Source of the DNA: Pseudomonas sp. 10S4
GTDB taxonomy: Bacteria > Pseudomonadota > Gammaproteobacteria > Pseudomonadales > Pseudomonadaceae
DNA length: 64,000 nt
Assembly (NCBI RefSeq): GCF_034344865.1
Contig: NZ_CP133774.1
Coordinates: forward strand, 3,844,001 to 3,908,000
Direction of reading: 5' to 3'
Both the position numbers and the translations under genes were made by a program. Shown piece by piece: positions 50,154-60,230 of this stretch (positions are counted from its first letter, which is position 1; every line of letters begins with the position of its first letter). The notes beneath the pieces are model-generated. The model ran no database searches. It was not told where the DNA came from and worked only from the letters and a program-made list of their open reading frames with translations.

Positions 50154-51344
50154 ATGCGCCCAGCTGAACCGGTTACAGGATTGATTCTTTCCGGCGGCGG
50201 GGCTCGAGCGGCCTATCAGGTAGGGGTGCTGGCAGCGATTGCCGAGTTGCTGCCGCCCGGCGCGGACAATCCGTTTCCGGTGATCGTCGGCACGTCTGCC
50301 GGGGCGATCAACGCGGTCAGCCTGGCCAGCGGCGCGATGGACTTCCGCAGCGCTATCGAGCGTCTGACGGCCTTCTGGCAGGGTTTCCGCAGTCATCTGG
50401 TGTTGCGCAGCGACTGGCCGGGCGTGATTCACCAGGCCAGCCGGTTTGTCAGCCACAGCTTGCTCGGCATCGGCAGCCAGGTGCCGGTGGCGCTGCTCAA
50501 CAGTTCACCGCTGCGGGGTTTGCTCAACGACAAACTGTCGATGGACGGCATTGCGCAAGCCATCGAGCAAAAGCAATTGCAGGCCGTGGCGGTGACCGCG
50601 TTCGGTTACGAGTCCGGTCAGGCGGTGACCTTCTATCAGGGCGGCGGCACCATCAATGCCTGGCTGCGCCATCGGCGGATTGGCGTGCCGACTCAATTGA
50701 CCGTCGATCACTTGCTGGCCAGCTCGGCGATTCCGCTGCTGTTCGCCCCGGTGAAAATCGGCGAGGAGTTCTTCGGTGATGGCGCAGTGCGTCAGTCGGC
50801 GCCGATCAGCCCGGCCTTGCACCTGGGCGCCAGCAGAGTGCTGGTGGTGGGTGTCAGCGGCAACCCGCGCGGGATCGACCCTGAACAGCCGCTGGAGCGC
50901 GCCTACACCGGTCAGCAGCCAACGTTGGCGCAGATCGGCGGGCACCTGCTCAACAGCACGTTCATTGACAGCCTGGAAAGCGACATCGAGTTGTTGGAGC
51001 GTTTGAACCAGTTCAGTCACCTGATGCCCGATGGCACGCCGATTCGAACCTTGGGCGTGGCGCCGGTGGAAGTGCTGGTGATTTCGCCGAGTCAGCCAAT
51101 CGATGAAATTGCCGCGCGTCATCGCCAGGAATTGCCGGCCGCGTTGCGCCTGTTTTTGCGCGGGCCGGGGGCGACCAAGACCAGTGGGGCAGGGGTGTTG
51201 AGCTATCTGCTGTTCGAGGCGGGGTATTGCAGCGAATTGATTGACCTCGGGCGGCGGGATGCGTTGGCCAAGCGGGATGAGTTGTGTCGGTTTCTTGGGT
51301 TGGCGGAGCCGGTGGTTGCGGCTACTGTCAGTTCTGACAGGTAG
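50154..51344 (+). CDS. Patatin-like phospholipase (RssA family)
   Basis: A 396-residue protein with the patatin catalytic elements: oxyanion loop LILSGGGARAAYQVGVL (residues 10-26), nucleophile elbow GTSAG with Ser at 48, and the catalytic Asp in FFGDGAVR near 206. It lacks a signal peptide and transmembrane segments, unlike PlpD, so it should be a cytoplasmic or membrane-associated lipid acyl hydrolase. It follows lpxL by 35 bases on the same strand, probably in one transcript. Confidence 0.88.
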   Translation: MRPAEPVTGLILSGGGARAAYQVGVLAAIAELLPPGADNPFPVIVGTSAGAINAVSLASGAMDFRSAIERLTAFWQGFRSHLVLRSDWPGVIHQASRFVSHSLLGIGSQVPVALLNSSPLRGLLNDKLSMDGIAQAIEQKQLQAVAVTAFGYESGQAVTFYQGGGTINAWLRHRRIGVPTQLTVDHLLASSAIPLLFAPVKIGEEFFGDGAVRQSAPISPALHLGASRVLVVGVSGNPRGIDPEQPLERAYTGQQPTLAQIGGHLLNSTFIDSLESDIELLERLNQFSHLMPDGTPIRTLGVAPVEVLVISPSQPIDEIAARHRQELPAALRLFLRGPGATKTSGAGVLSYLLFEAGYCSELIDLGRRDALAKRDELCRFLGLAEPVVAATVSSDR

Positions 51345-51395
51345 ACGCTAATAGTCATTTGCGCCAGAGTGAATCCCTCGACAGAGGGGCATGAC

Positions 51396-54216
51396 ATGAG
51401 AGCGGAGCCGTGGATTGACACGCACACACCGACCCTTTCTGCGATGGATCCCCGTGGCCTGGCAATTCGAAACATCGCCTACTGCCGCCATCCGCTGAAT
51501 CCCTCCATCGAAGCCCGCATCAGCCGCAACGGCTTCGATGCCCGCCGATTATTGGTCGCTTCGTGGGATCCGCGCCTTTGGGGGTGGCGCCGACACCGAA
51601 CCTCGCCACCCTCTATGGCTTGAATGGGCAACCTCTAATGAAGGACAGCGTTGATGCCGGTTGGCAACTGAGCCTGTCGAATCAGGCTGGCTCGGTACTC
51701 GAATTCCGGGACAGCCGCGGTAGCCAGCGTCGTACCGAATACGATGCGCTGCAGCGGCCGATCACCGTGACGGAGCAATTGGCCAATGAGTCGCCGCAAG
51801 TAACTGAGCGCCTGGACTATGGCGCGGTCGACGAAGACCGCGCGCTGCGTAACCAGTGTGGCCGGTTGGTCCGTCACGATCATCCGGCAGGCTCTCGTCA
51901 GGTCATTCAATATGGCTTGAATGGCGAGGCTTTGTCAGAGCAAACGCATTTTCTGCTCAGTCTGGAATCACCTGACTGGCCTCTCGAAATAATGGCTCGC
52001 AAAGAGTTGCTTGAAGAGACGGGCTTCGAGACCAATCTACGGTGCGGTCCCACAGGTGAGATGCTCGGCCAGATCGATGCCATGGAGAATCAGCGTCTGT
52101 TCGCTTACACGCGCGCCGGGGAGTTAAAAAGCACGCAATTGAAGTTGGCAGGCGCTGATGGATCCCCTGAGTTATTGGTCGACGAGATTCACTACGATGC
52201 GTCTGGCAATGTGGTTGGCGAGCGCATGGGTAATGATGTACGAACCACAGCGAGCTATGCCGCTGAGGATGGGCGCCTGCTGCAACTGATGTCTCGCGAT
52301 GCCCGGGGCCAGGCTCTTCAGGTACTGGACTATGCCTACGATCCCGTTGGTAACGTTCGCAGTGTTCAAGACCATGCTCAATTGACGCGGCACTTCAACG
52401 GGCAACGGATCGAACCGATCAATCGTTTCCGCTATGACAGCCTCTACCAACTGATCGAAGCCACCGGCCGGGAGGTCAGCCAGCCCAGTCACGGCCCGGC
52501 CTTGCCCACCTGGAAAACATTGCCACTGGATCCCAACCAACTGCGCAACTACACCCAGAGGTTTGACTACGACGCCGCCGGCAATTTAATACGCCGTCAA
52601 CATGGCGGCGCTGAAACTTTCGAAATGTTCACTTCGGACAACAGCAACCGTAGCGTCGCCGATAACGAGGACTTGGTTGACGGTTTCGATGCTAACGGTA
52701 ATCAGCAGACGTTATTGCGCGGCCAGCCGATGGACTGGGATGTTCGCAATCAATTGAGTCGGGTCGCGATGGTCAGTCGAGAAAACGGGCCTGACGATAG
52801 TGAATGTTATTTTTATGCCAGCGCTGGGCAGCGCGCGCGCAAAACGCGCCTTACCCACACGGCCCGCCGCACGCTGTTGGCCGATGTTCGTTACTTGCCG
52901 GGCGTGGAGCTTCATTGCAATGCGGCCACTGGTGAAGAGTGGCATGTCATCTGCGTATTAGCGGGACGCAGCCAGGTGTGTGCGTTGCATTGGGTCACGA
53001 GACTGCCTAAAGGCCTGCAAAACAATCAACTTCGCTACAGCCTCAATGATCATCTTGGGTCAAGCACCGTGGAGTTGGATAAAGAGGGCCAATTGCTCAG
53101 TCGAGAGGGTTATTACCCCTATGGCGGCACCGCTTGGTGGGTGGGGCACGGTGACTCAGCGGGCGGGTACAAAACCATCCGTTATTCAGGCAAGGAAAGA
53201 GATGCCTCAGGGCTTTATTACTTTGGGTGGCGCTACTACGCACCATGGTTGCAGCGGTGGCTGAGTGCTGATCCGGCGGGTGATGTGAATGGTCTGAATT
53301 TGTTCGTGTTTTGCGGTAATAACCCGGTTAGTTACGCGGACCGGCAAGGACTGATGTGGGGAGATATTTCTTTTTCAGAAGCAATGCTGGATTTGAGATA
53401 CGGAGTTATCAATTACTTGCATATGTTGCGGGGCCCGGACGCCGACGAGGTCAACGATCTAGTCACTTCCGGGTTCAGAACGGCGCTGGCGAGTTTGACC
53501 ACGGTAACTGAAATGCTCAAACCTTCCGATACGTCGGATCCCGATATGAATGTTGTCAGGCACTACGCCAAAAACTCGTTCGGACCTGGATTCGATTCGG
53601 GGGCATTGCTTGAGAGGCTTGGTTTGTTGAAGGAGATGATGGAATTTTATGTCGAGCACCCCTCGCATATTGCGTTGGTCAAACGTTCGGACATCCAGAC
53701 CGTCATGGGCAATGCGCGTGGGCAGGAAAAAAGCTGTATGCCGGCGTGCGCATTGTTCCAAATGATGAGTTCGATCGATTGGTCATTTCTGAGAAGGAAC
53801 TTTTTAGCCCTGACACGCTGGATATTGCCTTTGTTCACGCGATGGCCATAAAAGACGGTGCACATGAAGTCGTACCTTTTGACAGGGGCTATCCAATGAT
53901 AGGCGCTGGTACGTTGGCTTATGGCGACGATTTGCTAAGTGGTCGTTTCGATGCTGAGTTGGTTTCTCGCGCCGCAAAGACACTATCCAGTGCAGACTTG
54001 AAAAAATATTTTGGCACCACGGACCTGAGAGAAATGGAACTTAACTTGAAGCTGGATTCTGATGTGCGCACGCGATTTATGATGGATGACGCAGGGGTAA
54101 TCACTTCTTTCGTTACGACGGTTTCCCGTGCACTACAACCACCGGCGCCACCTTCGTATCCCCATGCATTGAGAGCGCGCGCCTCCGCGTCCTATCGTTC
54201 ACCCAAGGCTGCGTAA
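51396..54216 (+). pseudogene. TccC/Rhs-repeat toxin-like protein, two frameshifts as sequenced
   Basis: Three frames join into one protein of about 940 residues, the usual TccC length. Part one (51396-51590) is the TccC head MRAEPWIDTHTPTLSAMDPRG ending SWDPRLWG. Part two (to about 53730) has Rhs/YD units (FDYDAAGNLIRRQHGG, YDPVGNVRSVQDHA) and the core YSGKERDASGLYYFGWRYYAPWLQRWLSADP...NPVSYADRQGL. Part three (about 53730-54216) completes a variable C-terminal domain of about 290 residues that I do not recognise. One G is missing from the run near 51580-51584 and one A from the run 53727-53732. TccC proteins encapsulate and deliver a C-terminal toxin with TcA and TcB partners, which are absent here. 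GAGGGG precedes the ATG. Confidence 0.8.
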
Positions 54217-54297
54217 TAGATGGCTTTTCAACCGTGTCGACCTGCTTGCCTATTCCTCGGGCTGGAATCAGCAAGCAGGCCGCTATAACGGTTTTGA

Positions 54298-55089
54298 TCA
54301 GAAGTGGAACTTCACCAGCAAGCTCGTCACGTTCTGATTGGTGGTGAACGAATTGGTGTCATCAATCCCGTACTTGTTCTTCCAGTAGTCGTACTCGACA
54401 CCGACGTACAACTGCTTCGCGCCGAAATTCAGCGCTTTGCCCAAGTCGTATTTGACCTGCGGGTTGAAGTGCAGGTTAGCGTGGTAATCGCCACGGGCGT
54501 TTTTATCGTTGTCGACCACCCAGTCCATGTAGCCATCGATCAGGACGCTCGAATCGCCAACCGGGATGGTATAGGACCAGACTGGTGTGATCTGCCAGAC
54601 ATTGTTGCCCGGACGATCACCATCAGGATGGCGCTGGTAGAAGTTCAGCTGGAAGTAGTCGAAGCCGGGGATCGCCAGGTCGAAACCCGGGCCGATCAGG
54701 TAGGACTCGACGTCGCCTTCACCAAACTCGTAAGTCATGGCCAGCAGCACGTCTTTGATCGGGCCGAACTCGATCTTTTTGTCCAGGACCTTGCCCAGCG
54801 AAATACGCGGGCTGAACTCGCCATAAGTGGAGTTCGGACCCGAGTTGGCGTCGTCCTTGCCGTTGTAGAAGATCTTGTCGACGAACAGGAAGTTATCCCC
54901 GTATTTCCAGGCGTCGGCGTGCTCAAAGGTGACGGTTTGCTGAATGGACGGGTTGACCTTGAAGCCCTTGCCGTAGAGGTAGGTCAGGCTGTTGTTCTGC
55001 CAAAGCAGCAGGTCGCCATTGTCAGCCATTGCCTGGCCCCCGGCCAACAAGGATCCCGCGAGCATCAGGCTGGTGCACGTGCGTTTCAT
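54298..55089 (-). CDS. Tsx-like nucleoside-specific outer membrane channel
   Basis: A 263-residue outer-membrane protein with signal peptide (MKRTCTSLMLAGSLLAGGQA, cleavage near AMA). The mature part follows the Tsx/OmpK pattern (LLLWQNNSLTYLYGKGFKVNP, FVDKIFYNGKDD, TYGEFSPRISLGKVLDKK) and ends with Phe (VKFHF), as barrels do. Tsx channels pass nucleosides and related compounds. Its place beside a urate/xanthine permease and urate-degrading enzymes supports a purine role. It converges with the rhs gene across a CCTGCTTGC/GCAAGCAGG hairpin at 54241-54279. Confidence 0.85.
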   Translation of the reverse strand: MKRTCTSLMLAGSLLAGGQAMADNGDLLLWQNNSLTYLYGKGFKVNPSIQQTVTFEHADAWKYGDNFLFVDKIFYNGKDDANSGPNSTYGEFSPRISLGKVLDKKIEFGPIKDVLLAMTYEFGEGDVESYLIGPGFDLAIPGFDYFQLNFYQRHPDGDRPGNNVWQITPVWSYTIPVGDSSVLIDGYMDWVVDNDKNARGDYHANLHFNPQVKYDLGKALNFGAKQLYVGVEYDYWKNKYGIDDTNSFTTNQNVTSLLVKFHF

Positions 55090-55585
55090 TCGGTTGCTCC
55101 CAAAAAGTAGGTGGTTCCACGTTTTTTTCTTAGGTCGGCGCTCTGGTGTGGCGCCTTTTGTTGCAGCTGTAAAAACTCATCCAATCGGTCAGCTTTAGTG
55201 CTCTTAGCAAGAGCTGAGCCAAGGCTTTCAAAAAGCAAAAAACTCCCGCTCGGCTGTTCGAAAACAGTCGATTACGAGAGATTTTTGGATGCCTTGATAC
55301 CGTCCAGAGCCGGGATAAGTTGGCTTTCTGGTCAGGAATTAAATCCGGGCTTTTTTTAGACCAGATTCGGGCGGCCGCGGAGAATACTGACTCCTTGGCC
55401 AGGTCTCAAGTGCCCCGCAACAGCGCACCGACGACAGGTTTGGGGCACGGTTGTTGGCGGTGGGCCTGGCGTCGTTGAACGACAGGCTTGAGTCGGTAAA
55501 AACCATCTGATGCTTCCTCTTGTTTTTATTGTTGAGGCGCAGGCAGTTGCTGGTTGCCACAGGGCAGCCATTTCACAGGTTTTGA
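55090..55585. other. Intergenic region between Tsx-like and NCS2 permease genes
   Basis: No confident gene. A T7 run follows AATCCGGGC at 55345-55357 on the plus strand and could be part of a terminator. On the minus strand a 55-residue frame (55506-55339, starting MVFTDSSLSFNDARP) has a good GAGGAAG ribosome site but no recognisable content; it may be a leader peptide or chance. Promoter signals for the Tsx-like gene are probably here. Confidence 0.4.
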
Positions 55586-56944
55586 TCAGTGCGTGTGGGC
55601 GTGGCAGTCGTTGATGGCCGCGCGTTCTCTACCACCGAGAATGTTGAACAGCAGGTTCAACGACAGGGCGCTCAGCGTGGCCATGGCGATGCCGCTGTGG
55701 GTGATCGGGCTCATCCACAGTGGCAGGTGCGCGAAGAACTCCGGACGGACCACCGGGATCAGGCCCATGCCGATGCTCACTGCCACCAGCAGCTGGTTGC
55801 GGCGGTCACCGATGTTGGCTTCTTGCAGGATCTTGATGCCCGTGGCCGCAACCATGCCGAACATCGCAATGGCCGCGCCGCCCAGTACCGCCGGCGGAAT
55901 CGACGCCACCAGGAACGCCGCTTTCGGCAGCAGGCTCAACACCACCAGCAAACCGCCGGCGACGATGGTCACCGAGCGGCAACGCACGCCGGTCATCTGC
56001 ACCAGGCCGATGTTCTGGGCGAAGGAGGAATGGGTGAAAGTGTTGAAGAAACCGGCGAAAAACGAGGCGCCGGCATCACACAGCAAGCCGCGACGCAGCA
56101 TCCGTGGGCAGACTTCCTGACCGGTGATCTTGCCCAGGGCGAGGAACATCCCGGTGGACTCGACGAAGATAATCACCACCACCAGGCACATCGACAGGAT
56201 CGGTGCGAGTTCAAATTTCGGCATGCCGAAGTGCAGCGGCGTGACGATCTGCACCCATGGCGCTTGAGCCATGCCGCTGAGATCGACCATGCCGATCACG
56301 CCACAGAGCGCGTAGCCCAGGCACATGCCGATCAGCACGGAAATGTTGACCCAGAAACCGCGCATAAAGCGGTGGATCAATAGAATGGTCGCCAGCACCA
56401 GCGCGGCGATGGCCAGGTAAATCGGTGAACCGAATTGAGTCGCGCCAGCACCGCCGCCGGCCCAGTTCACGGCCACGGGGAACAGCGACAAACCGATCGA
56501 GGTGATGACGGTGCCGGTCACCAGCGGCGGGAAGAAGCGTACGACTTTGGACATGAACGGCGCGATGATCATGCCGAAGAATCCGGCGGCGATGGTCGCG
56601 CCGAAGATCCCTTGCAGGCCGATACCGGGCATGCCGGCCATGGCGACCATGCTGCCGACGGCCGCGAAACTGGCGCCCATCATCACCGGCATGCGGATGC
56701 CCATCGGGCCGATCCCAAGCGATTGCACAACGGTGGCAATGCCGGCGACCAGCAGGTCGGCGTTGATCAAAAAGGCGATTTCTTCACGACTCAGGCCCGC
56801 GGCCTGTCCGATGATCAGCGGTACCGCGATGGCGCCGCCGTACATCAGCAGTACGTGTTGCAGACCGACCAGGATCAGTTGCAAAAGAGGCAAACGCTGA
56901 ATCGCGGGTGCGTCGGGGATGCGCGCTTCGGATAGCTCGGACAT
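55586..56944 (-). CDS. NCS2 family urate/xanthine permease
   Basis: A 452-residue, 14-span nucleobase transporter. It has GLQHVLLMYGGAIAVPLIIGQAAGLS near the N-terminus, the NCS2 region FVESTGMFLALGKITG and TFTHSSFAQNIGLVQMTGVRCR, the latter matching the xanthine/uric acid subgroup (Q/N-x3-T-x-R type signature). It imports urate or xanthine with protons. The ATG at 56944 has GAGG upstream; the longer frame runs through a REPIN and is not coding. It lies downstream of puuD on the same strand. Confidence 0.9.
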   Translation of the reverse strand: MSELSEARIPDAPAIQRLPLLQLILVGLQHVLLMYGGAIAVPLIIGQAAGLSREEIAFLINADLLVAGIATVVQSLGIGPMGIRMPVMMGASFAAVGSMVAMAGMPGIGLQGIFGATIAAGFFGMIIAPFMSKVVRFFPPLVTGTVITSIGLSLFPVAVNWAGGGAGATQFGSPIYLAIAALVLATILLIHRFMRGFWVNISVLIGMCLGYALCGVIGMVDLSGMAQAPWVQIVTPLHFGMPKFELAPILSMCLVVVIIFVESTGMFLALGKITGQEVCPRMLRRGLLCDAGASFFAGFFNTFTHSSFAQNIGLVQMTGVRCRSVTIVAGGLLVVLSLLPKAAFLVASIPPAVLGGAAIAMFGMVAATGIKILQEANIGDRRNQLLVAVSIGMGLIPVVRPEFFAHLPLWMSPITHSGIAMATLSALSLNLLFNILGGRERAAINDCHAHTH

Positions 56945-56992
56945 GCAACACCTCGGATCTTTTTTATTCTTGTGATTTTTTTCAGGCGAATC

Positions 56993-57098
56993 TGTGGCGA
57001 GGGAGCTTGCTCCCGCTGGGGCGCGAAGCGGCCCCGCTTTTCTCCAATAAGAAAGGGGACTGCTGCGCAGTCCAGCGGGAGCAAGCTCCCTCGCCACA
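56993..57098. repeat. REP/REPIN pair, GTGGCGAGGGAGC family (left of puuD-allA)
   Basis: Arms TGTGGCGAGGGAGCTTGCTC and complement. The interior (GCGAAGCGGCCCCGCTTTTC ... GGGGACTGC) is nearly identical to the reverse complement of 59030-59135. Confidence 0.85.
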
Positions 57099-57129
57099 AA
57101 AGCCCGCTTGTCACAGGCTTTTGTGTTGC

Positions 57130-58440
57130 TTAGTTGACTTGAGCTCCCTGATTGATCCAGGCACCAATCAGGTCACGTTCCTGCTGGGTCATCTGTGTGA
57201 TGTTGCCCAGTGGCATGATCTGGCTGGCGACGGCTTGCGCCTGAATCCGCGGGGCCAATTGCTGGATTTGTTGCGGGGTATCGAACATCACGCCGGCCGG
57301 TGCTGCACTGAACAGCGGGCTGGTCGGTTTGGCCGAATGGCACACGGCGCAGCGTTCCTGAATCACGCTGTGCACTTTGTCGAACGCCGGGCCCTGGCTC
57401 GACGCTTGCGCCGGTGAGGCGGCAGGCGCGGCAGGTGCTGCCGGCTTGGCCGCTTCAGGTTTGGCACCACCACCGAGGGCAGTTTCCGGCAACGGTTGGT
57501 ACTCAATGGCGGCAGGGGCCTTCGCGACTTCAGGCGCAGTAGGCATCGGCGACGGGCCAGTCACGTAAGCCAGGCTGATCATGCCGACGGCTGCAACCGG
57601 CAGGGTCCAGGCAAACTTGTGGCTGTTGTGACGGGTGTTGAAGTAGTGACGCACCAACACCGCCAGCACCGCGATCCCGGCCAGGATCAGCCAGTTGTAT
57701 TGGCTGCCGTAGGTGCTCGGAAAGTGGTTGCTGATCATGATGAACAGCACGGGCAAGGTGAAGTAGTTGTTGTGACGCGAACGCAGCAAACCTTTGGCCG
57801 GCAGCGCCGGATCGGGTGTGCGGTTCTCGGCAATCGCCGCGACCAACGCACGTTGCGCCGGCATGATGATGCGGAACACGTTACCGACCATGATGGTGCC
57901 GATGATCGCGCCAACGTGCAGGTACGCACCACGACCGCTGAACACTTTGCTGAAGCCGTAGGCCGCGCCGATGATCAGCACGAACAAAATTCCGCCGAGC
58001 AGGGCAGGGCGTTTGCCCAGGGCCGAGTCGCAGAGGAAGGAGTAGATGAACCAGCCGATGAACAGCGAGCCGATACCGATGGCCACGCCTTCAGGACCGC
58101 TCAGGCTGCTGCCCGGAGCCAGCAAGTACAGCGTCGGGTTGGAGTAGAACACCACGCACAGCAGCGCGATCCCCGACATCCAGGTGAAGTAGGCTTCCCA
58201 TTTGAACCAGTGCAGGTTGTCCGGCATGGTCGGTGGAGCCAATTTGTATTTTTCCAGGTGATAGATACCGCCGCCGTGGATCGCCCACAGATCGCCCGCC
58301 AGACCGCTTTTCGGGTTGACCCGATTGAGGTTGTTTTCCAGCCAGACGAAATAGAACGACGCACCGATCCAGGCCACGCCAGTAATCATGTGAACCCAGC
58401 GCACGCTAAGGTTCAGCCATTCCAACAGATGTGCTTCCAC
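57130..58440 (-). CDS. puuD: Urate hydroxylase PuuD (membrane cytochrome c type)
   Basis: A 436-residue membrane protein with about eight spans in the first 300 residues (WLNLSVRWVHMITGVAWIGASFYFVW), an Ala/Pro-rich linker, and a C-terminal cytochrome c domain with CAVCH near residue 363 and MPLGNITQMTQQERDLIGAWI. PuuD oxidises urate to 5-hydroxyisourate and passes electrons to the respiratory chain, replacing soluble uricase. It starts with GTG after GAGGTAAAG. It follows allA by 50 bases. Confidence 0.93.
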   Translation of the reverse strand: MEAHLLEWLNLSVRWVHMITGVAWIGASFYFVWLENNLNRVNPKSGLAGDLWAIHGGGIYHLEKYKLAPPTMPDNLHWFKWEAYFTWMSGIALLCVVFYSNPTLYLLAPGSSLSGPEGVAIGIGSLFIGWFIYSFLCDSALGKRPALLGGILFVLIIGAAYGFSKVFSGRGAYLHVGAIIGTIMVGNVFRIIMPAQRALVAAIAENRTPDPALPAKGLLRSRHNNYFTLPVLFIMISNHFPSTYGSQYNWLILAGIAVLAVLVRHYFNTRHNSHKFAWTLPVAAVGMISLAYVTGPSPMPTAPEVAKAPAAIEYQPLPETALGGGAKPEAAKPAAPAAPAASPAQASSQGPAFDKVHSVIQERCAVCHSAKPTSPLFSAAPAGVMFDTPQQIQQLAPRIQAQAVASQIMPLGNITQMTQQERDLIGAWINQGAQVN

Positions 58441-58490
58441 AGTCTTTACCTCTCGCCCGTCACTTTGTTGTCAAGTGATCGAACCTTCTC

Positions 58491-58994
58491 TTATTGGTGG
58501 GGGGCAAGGATCAAACGCTCATCCTCTTTGAAAAAATGCTCATCGCAGTTATTGCCTGTGCCACTGCGATCAACCACCAGGAAGTCATCCCGCTTTTCGA
58601 TCGTCAGCACCGGATGGTGCCAAACGCCGCGATGGTAATTAATGCCCTGCCTGCCGTTGGTGACGAAGGCGCGGACCAAGCCTGATACAGGTTCATCGCC
58701 AAGTGGCGCGACCACGATCAGAAAGGGGTTGCCGAGCAGCGGGATGAAAGCCTGGCTGCCCAGCGGGTGACGCTCCAGCATGCTGACGGTCAGCGGCATG
58801 TCCTGCGCGTCGGCGCGGAAGATGCTGATGATCGCGTTATCCTCTGGCGTGGCGGTTTGCACCGTCGCCAGTTTATGGAAGCGCATGGTCGAACCGTTGT
58901 TGATCATGAAGTGATCGCTACCGTCGGTTTCAATCACGTCACCGAAAGGGGCGAAGGCTTCTTTGGTCAGCGGTTCAATCGTCAATGTGCGCAT
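58491..58994 (-). CDS. allA: Ureidoglycolate lyase AllA
   Basis: A 167-residue cupin-fold enzyme (LTKEAFAPFGDVIETDG, MLERHPLGSQAFIPL, NYHRGVWHHPVLTIEKRDDFLVVDR). It splits ureidoglycolate to glyoxylate and urea, the last step of the pathway encoded here. The conserved His pair in GVWHHP and Lys in the late strand are present. It is upstream of puuD in the same unit and separated from alc by a REPIN. Confidence 0.93.
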   Translation of the reverse strand: MRTLTIEPLTKEAFAPFGDVIETDGSDHFMINNGSTMRFHKLATVQTATPEDNAIISIFRADAQDMPLTVSMLERHPLGSQAFIPLLGNPFLIVVAPLGDEPVSGLVRAFVTNGRQGINYHRGVWHHPVLTIEKRDDFLVVDRSGTGNNCDEHFFKEDERLILAPHQ

Positions 58995-59029
58995 GCTGGT
59001 CTTCTTACCTTGAATTCTGTGTTGTTTAT

Positions 59030-59135
59030 TGTGGCGAGGGAGCTTGCTCCCGTTGGACTGCGTAGCAGTCCCCTTACTTCCTGGAGAAAAGCGGGGCCGC
59101 TTCGCAGCCCAGCGGGAGCAAGCTCCCTCGCCACA
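59030..59135. repeat. REP/REPIN pair, GTGGCGAGGGAGC family (right of puuD-allA)
   Basis: Inverted arms TGTGGCGAGGGAGCTTGCTC and complement; the whole unit is close to the reverse complement of 56993-57098. Confidence 0.85.
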
Positions 59136-59145
59136 GGTTCAGCGC

Positions 59146-60142
59146 TTATTTAGCGACCTTGCCCAGTACGCGCAGGCGGCTCACACCACCATCCGGGAAC
59201 ACGTTCAGGCGGATGTGGGTGATCGGGCCCAGCGCCTTGATCTGCTCGGCGAGAGCGGTGTTCAGCGTGCATTTCCAGTTTCTGCGCTGGCAGCAGTTCG
59301 CGCCAGAACAACGATTGGGTTTCGATCTGGCTGTCAGTGCCGCCCTTCACAAAAGCGCCCTGGATCGAGCACGTGTCCGGGTAGTTGCCCTTGAAGTGCA
59401 GGGTGTCGACGATGACTTTCTCGACTTCACCGGCATGACCCAGCGCGACGATCACCCAGTCATTGCCTGGCGTGCGACGACGTGCGGTTTCCCAGCCGTC
59501 GCCCATGTTGATGCCACGGCCCGGGTTGAGGATGTTGCTCATGCGGCCGAAGTGTTCATCGGAGCAGGCGAGGGCGCGGCCACCGTTGAGGGCTGCGGCC
59601 AGGTCGATCTGCTCGTTGTCGCCAACGGCCGACCAGTCGCGGTGCGGAACGCCGTACACACGCAGACGCGCTACGCCACCATCCGGGTAGATGTTGAAGC
59701 GCAGGTGGCTGAATGCCCGGTCGTTGTTGATTTCGTGGAAGTGATGGCTGTTGCCTTGCAGCTCGACAGCCGACAGCACTTCAACCCACTGGGTGTTTTC
59801 AGTCGGTTCGCCTTCTGCCAGGAAGCAGGCTTCCAGGGAGGCCGACGGCGGGAAGTTGCCGGTGAAGAATGAAGTATCGATGTCCACGCCTTTGATCGAA
59901 CCTGGTACGCCCAGGCGGATCACGGCACTGTCATAGCCTTCGAAGCGCTTGCGGCGCGATTCCCAGCCGTCCATCCACTTGCCATTGTCATCGAACACGC
60001 CTTCTTTCCACACAGCCGGGGTCGGCTGGAACAGGCGGTTGGCATCAGCGAACCAGTCATCGGTGACCGAGATGATTTTGGTGCCCAGACGGGCATCGGC
60101 CAGGTTGACGAACTTCTCGAAAGGTACGGCGTAAGCTTTCAT
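59146..60142 (-). pseudogene. alc: Allantoicase Alc, frameshifted near the 3' end as sequenced
   Basis: The frame from [20 protein letters not shown] encodes two allantoicase jelly-roll domains ([24 protein letters not shown]; then [28 protein letters not shown]) up to [13 protein letters not shown]. There it shifts: an extra G (plus strand) at 59257-59258 sends it into unrelated residues. Skipping that base restores [36 protein letters not shown] and a TAA at 59148-59146, the normal family end. The enzyme hydrolyses allantoate to ureidoglycolate and urea. It follows uraD by 88 bases. Total length would be about 331 residues. Confidence 0.88.
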
Positions 60143-60230
60143 TCTTCTTGTCTGCCTTTAATAAGTTGGCTTGGGATGCTTGCAGGGTCCTGGGTGTATT
60201 TCGCGTTTTTAAACACTCGGGCCAAGCTTG

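Noticed and set aside
55111..55359. 82-codon plus frame ending SGQELNPGFF
   Set aside because: No ribosome site or domain, and it runs into a terminator-like T tract.
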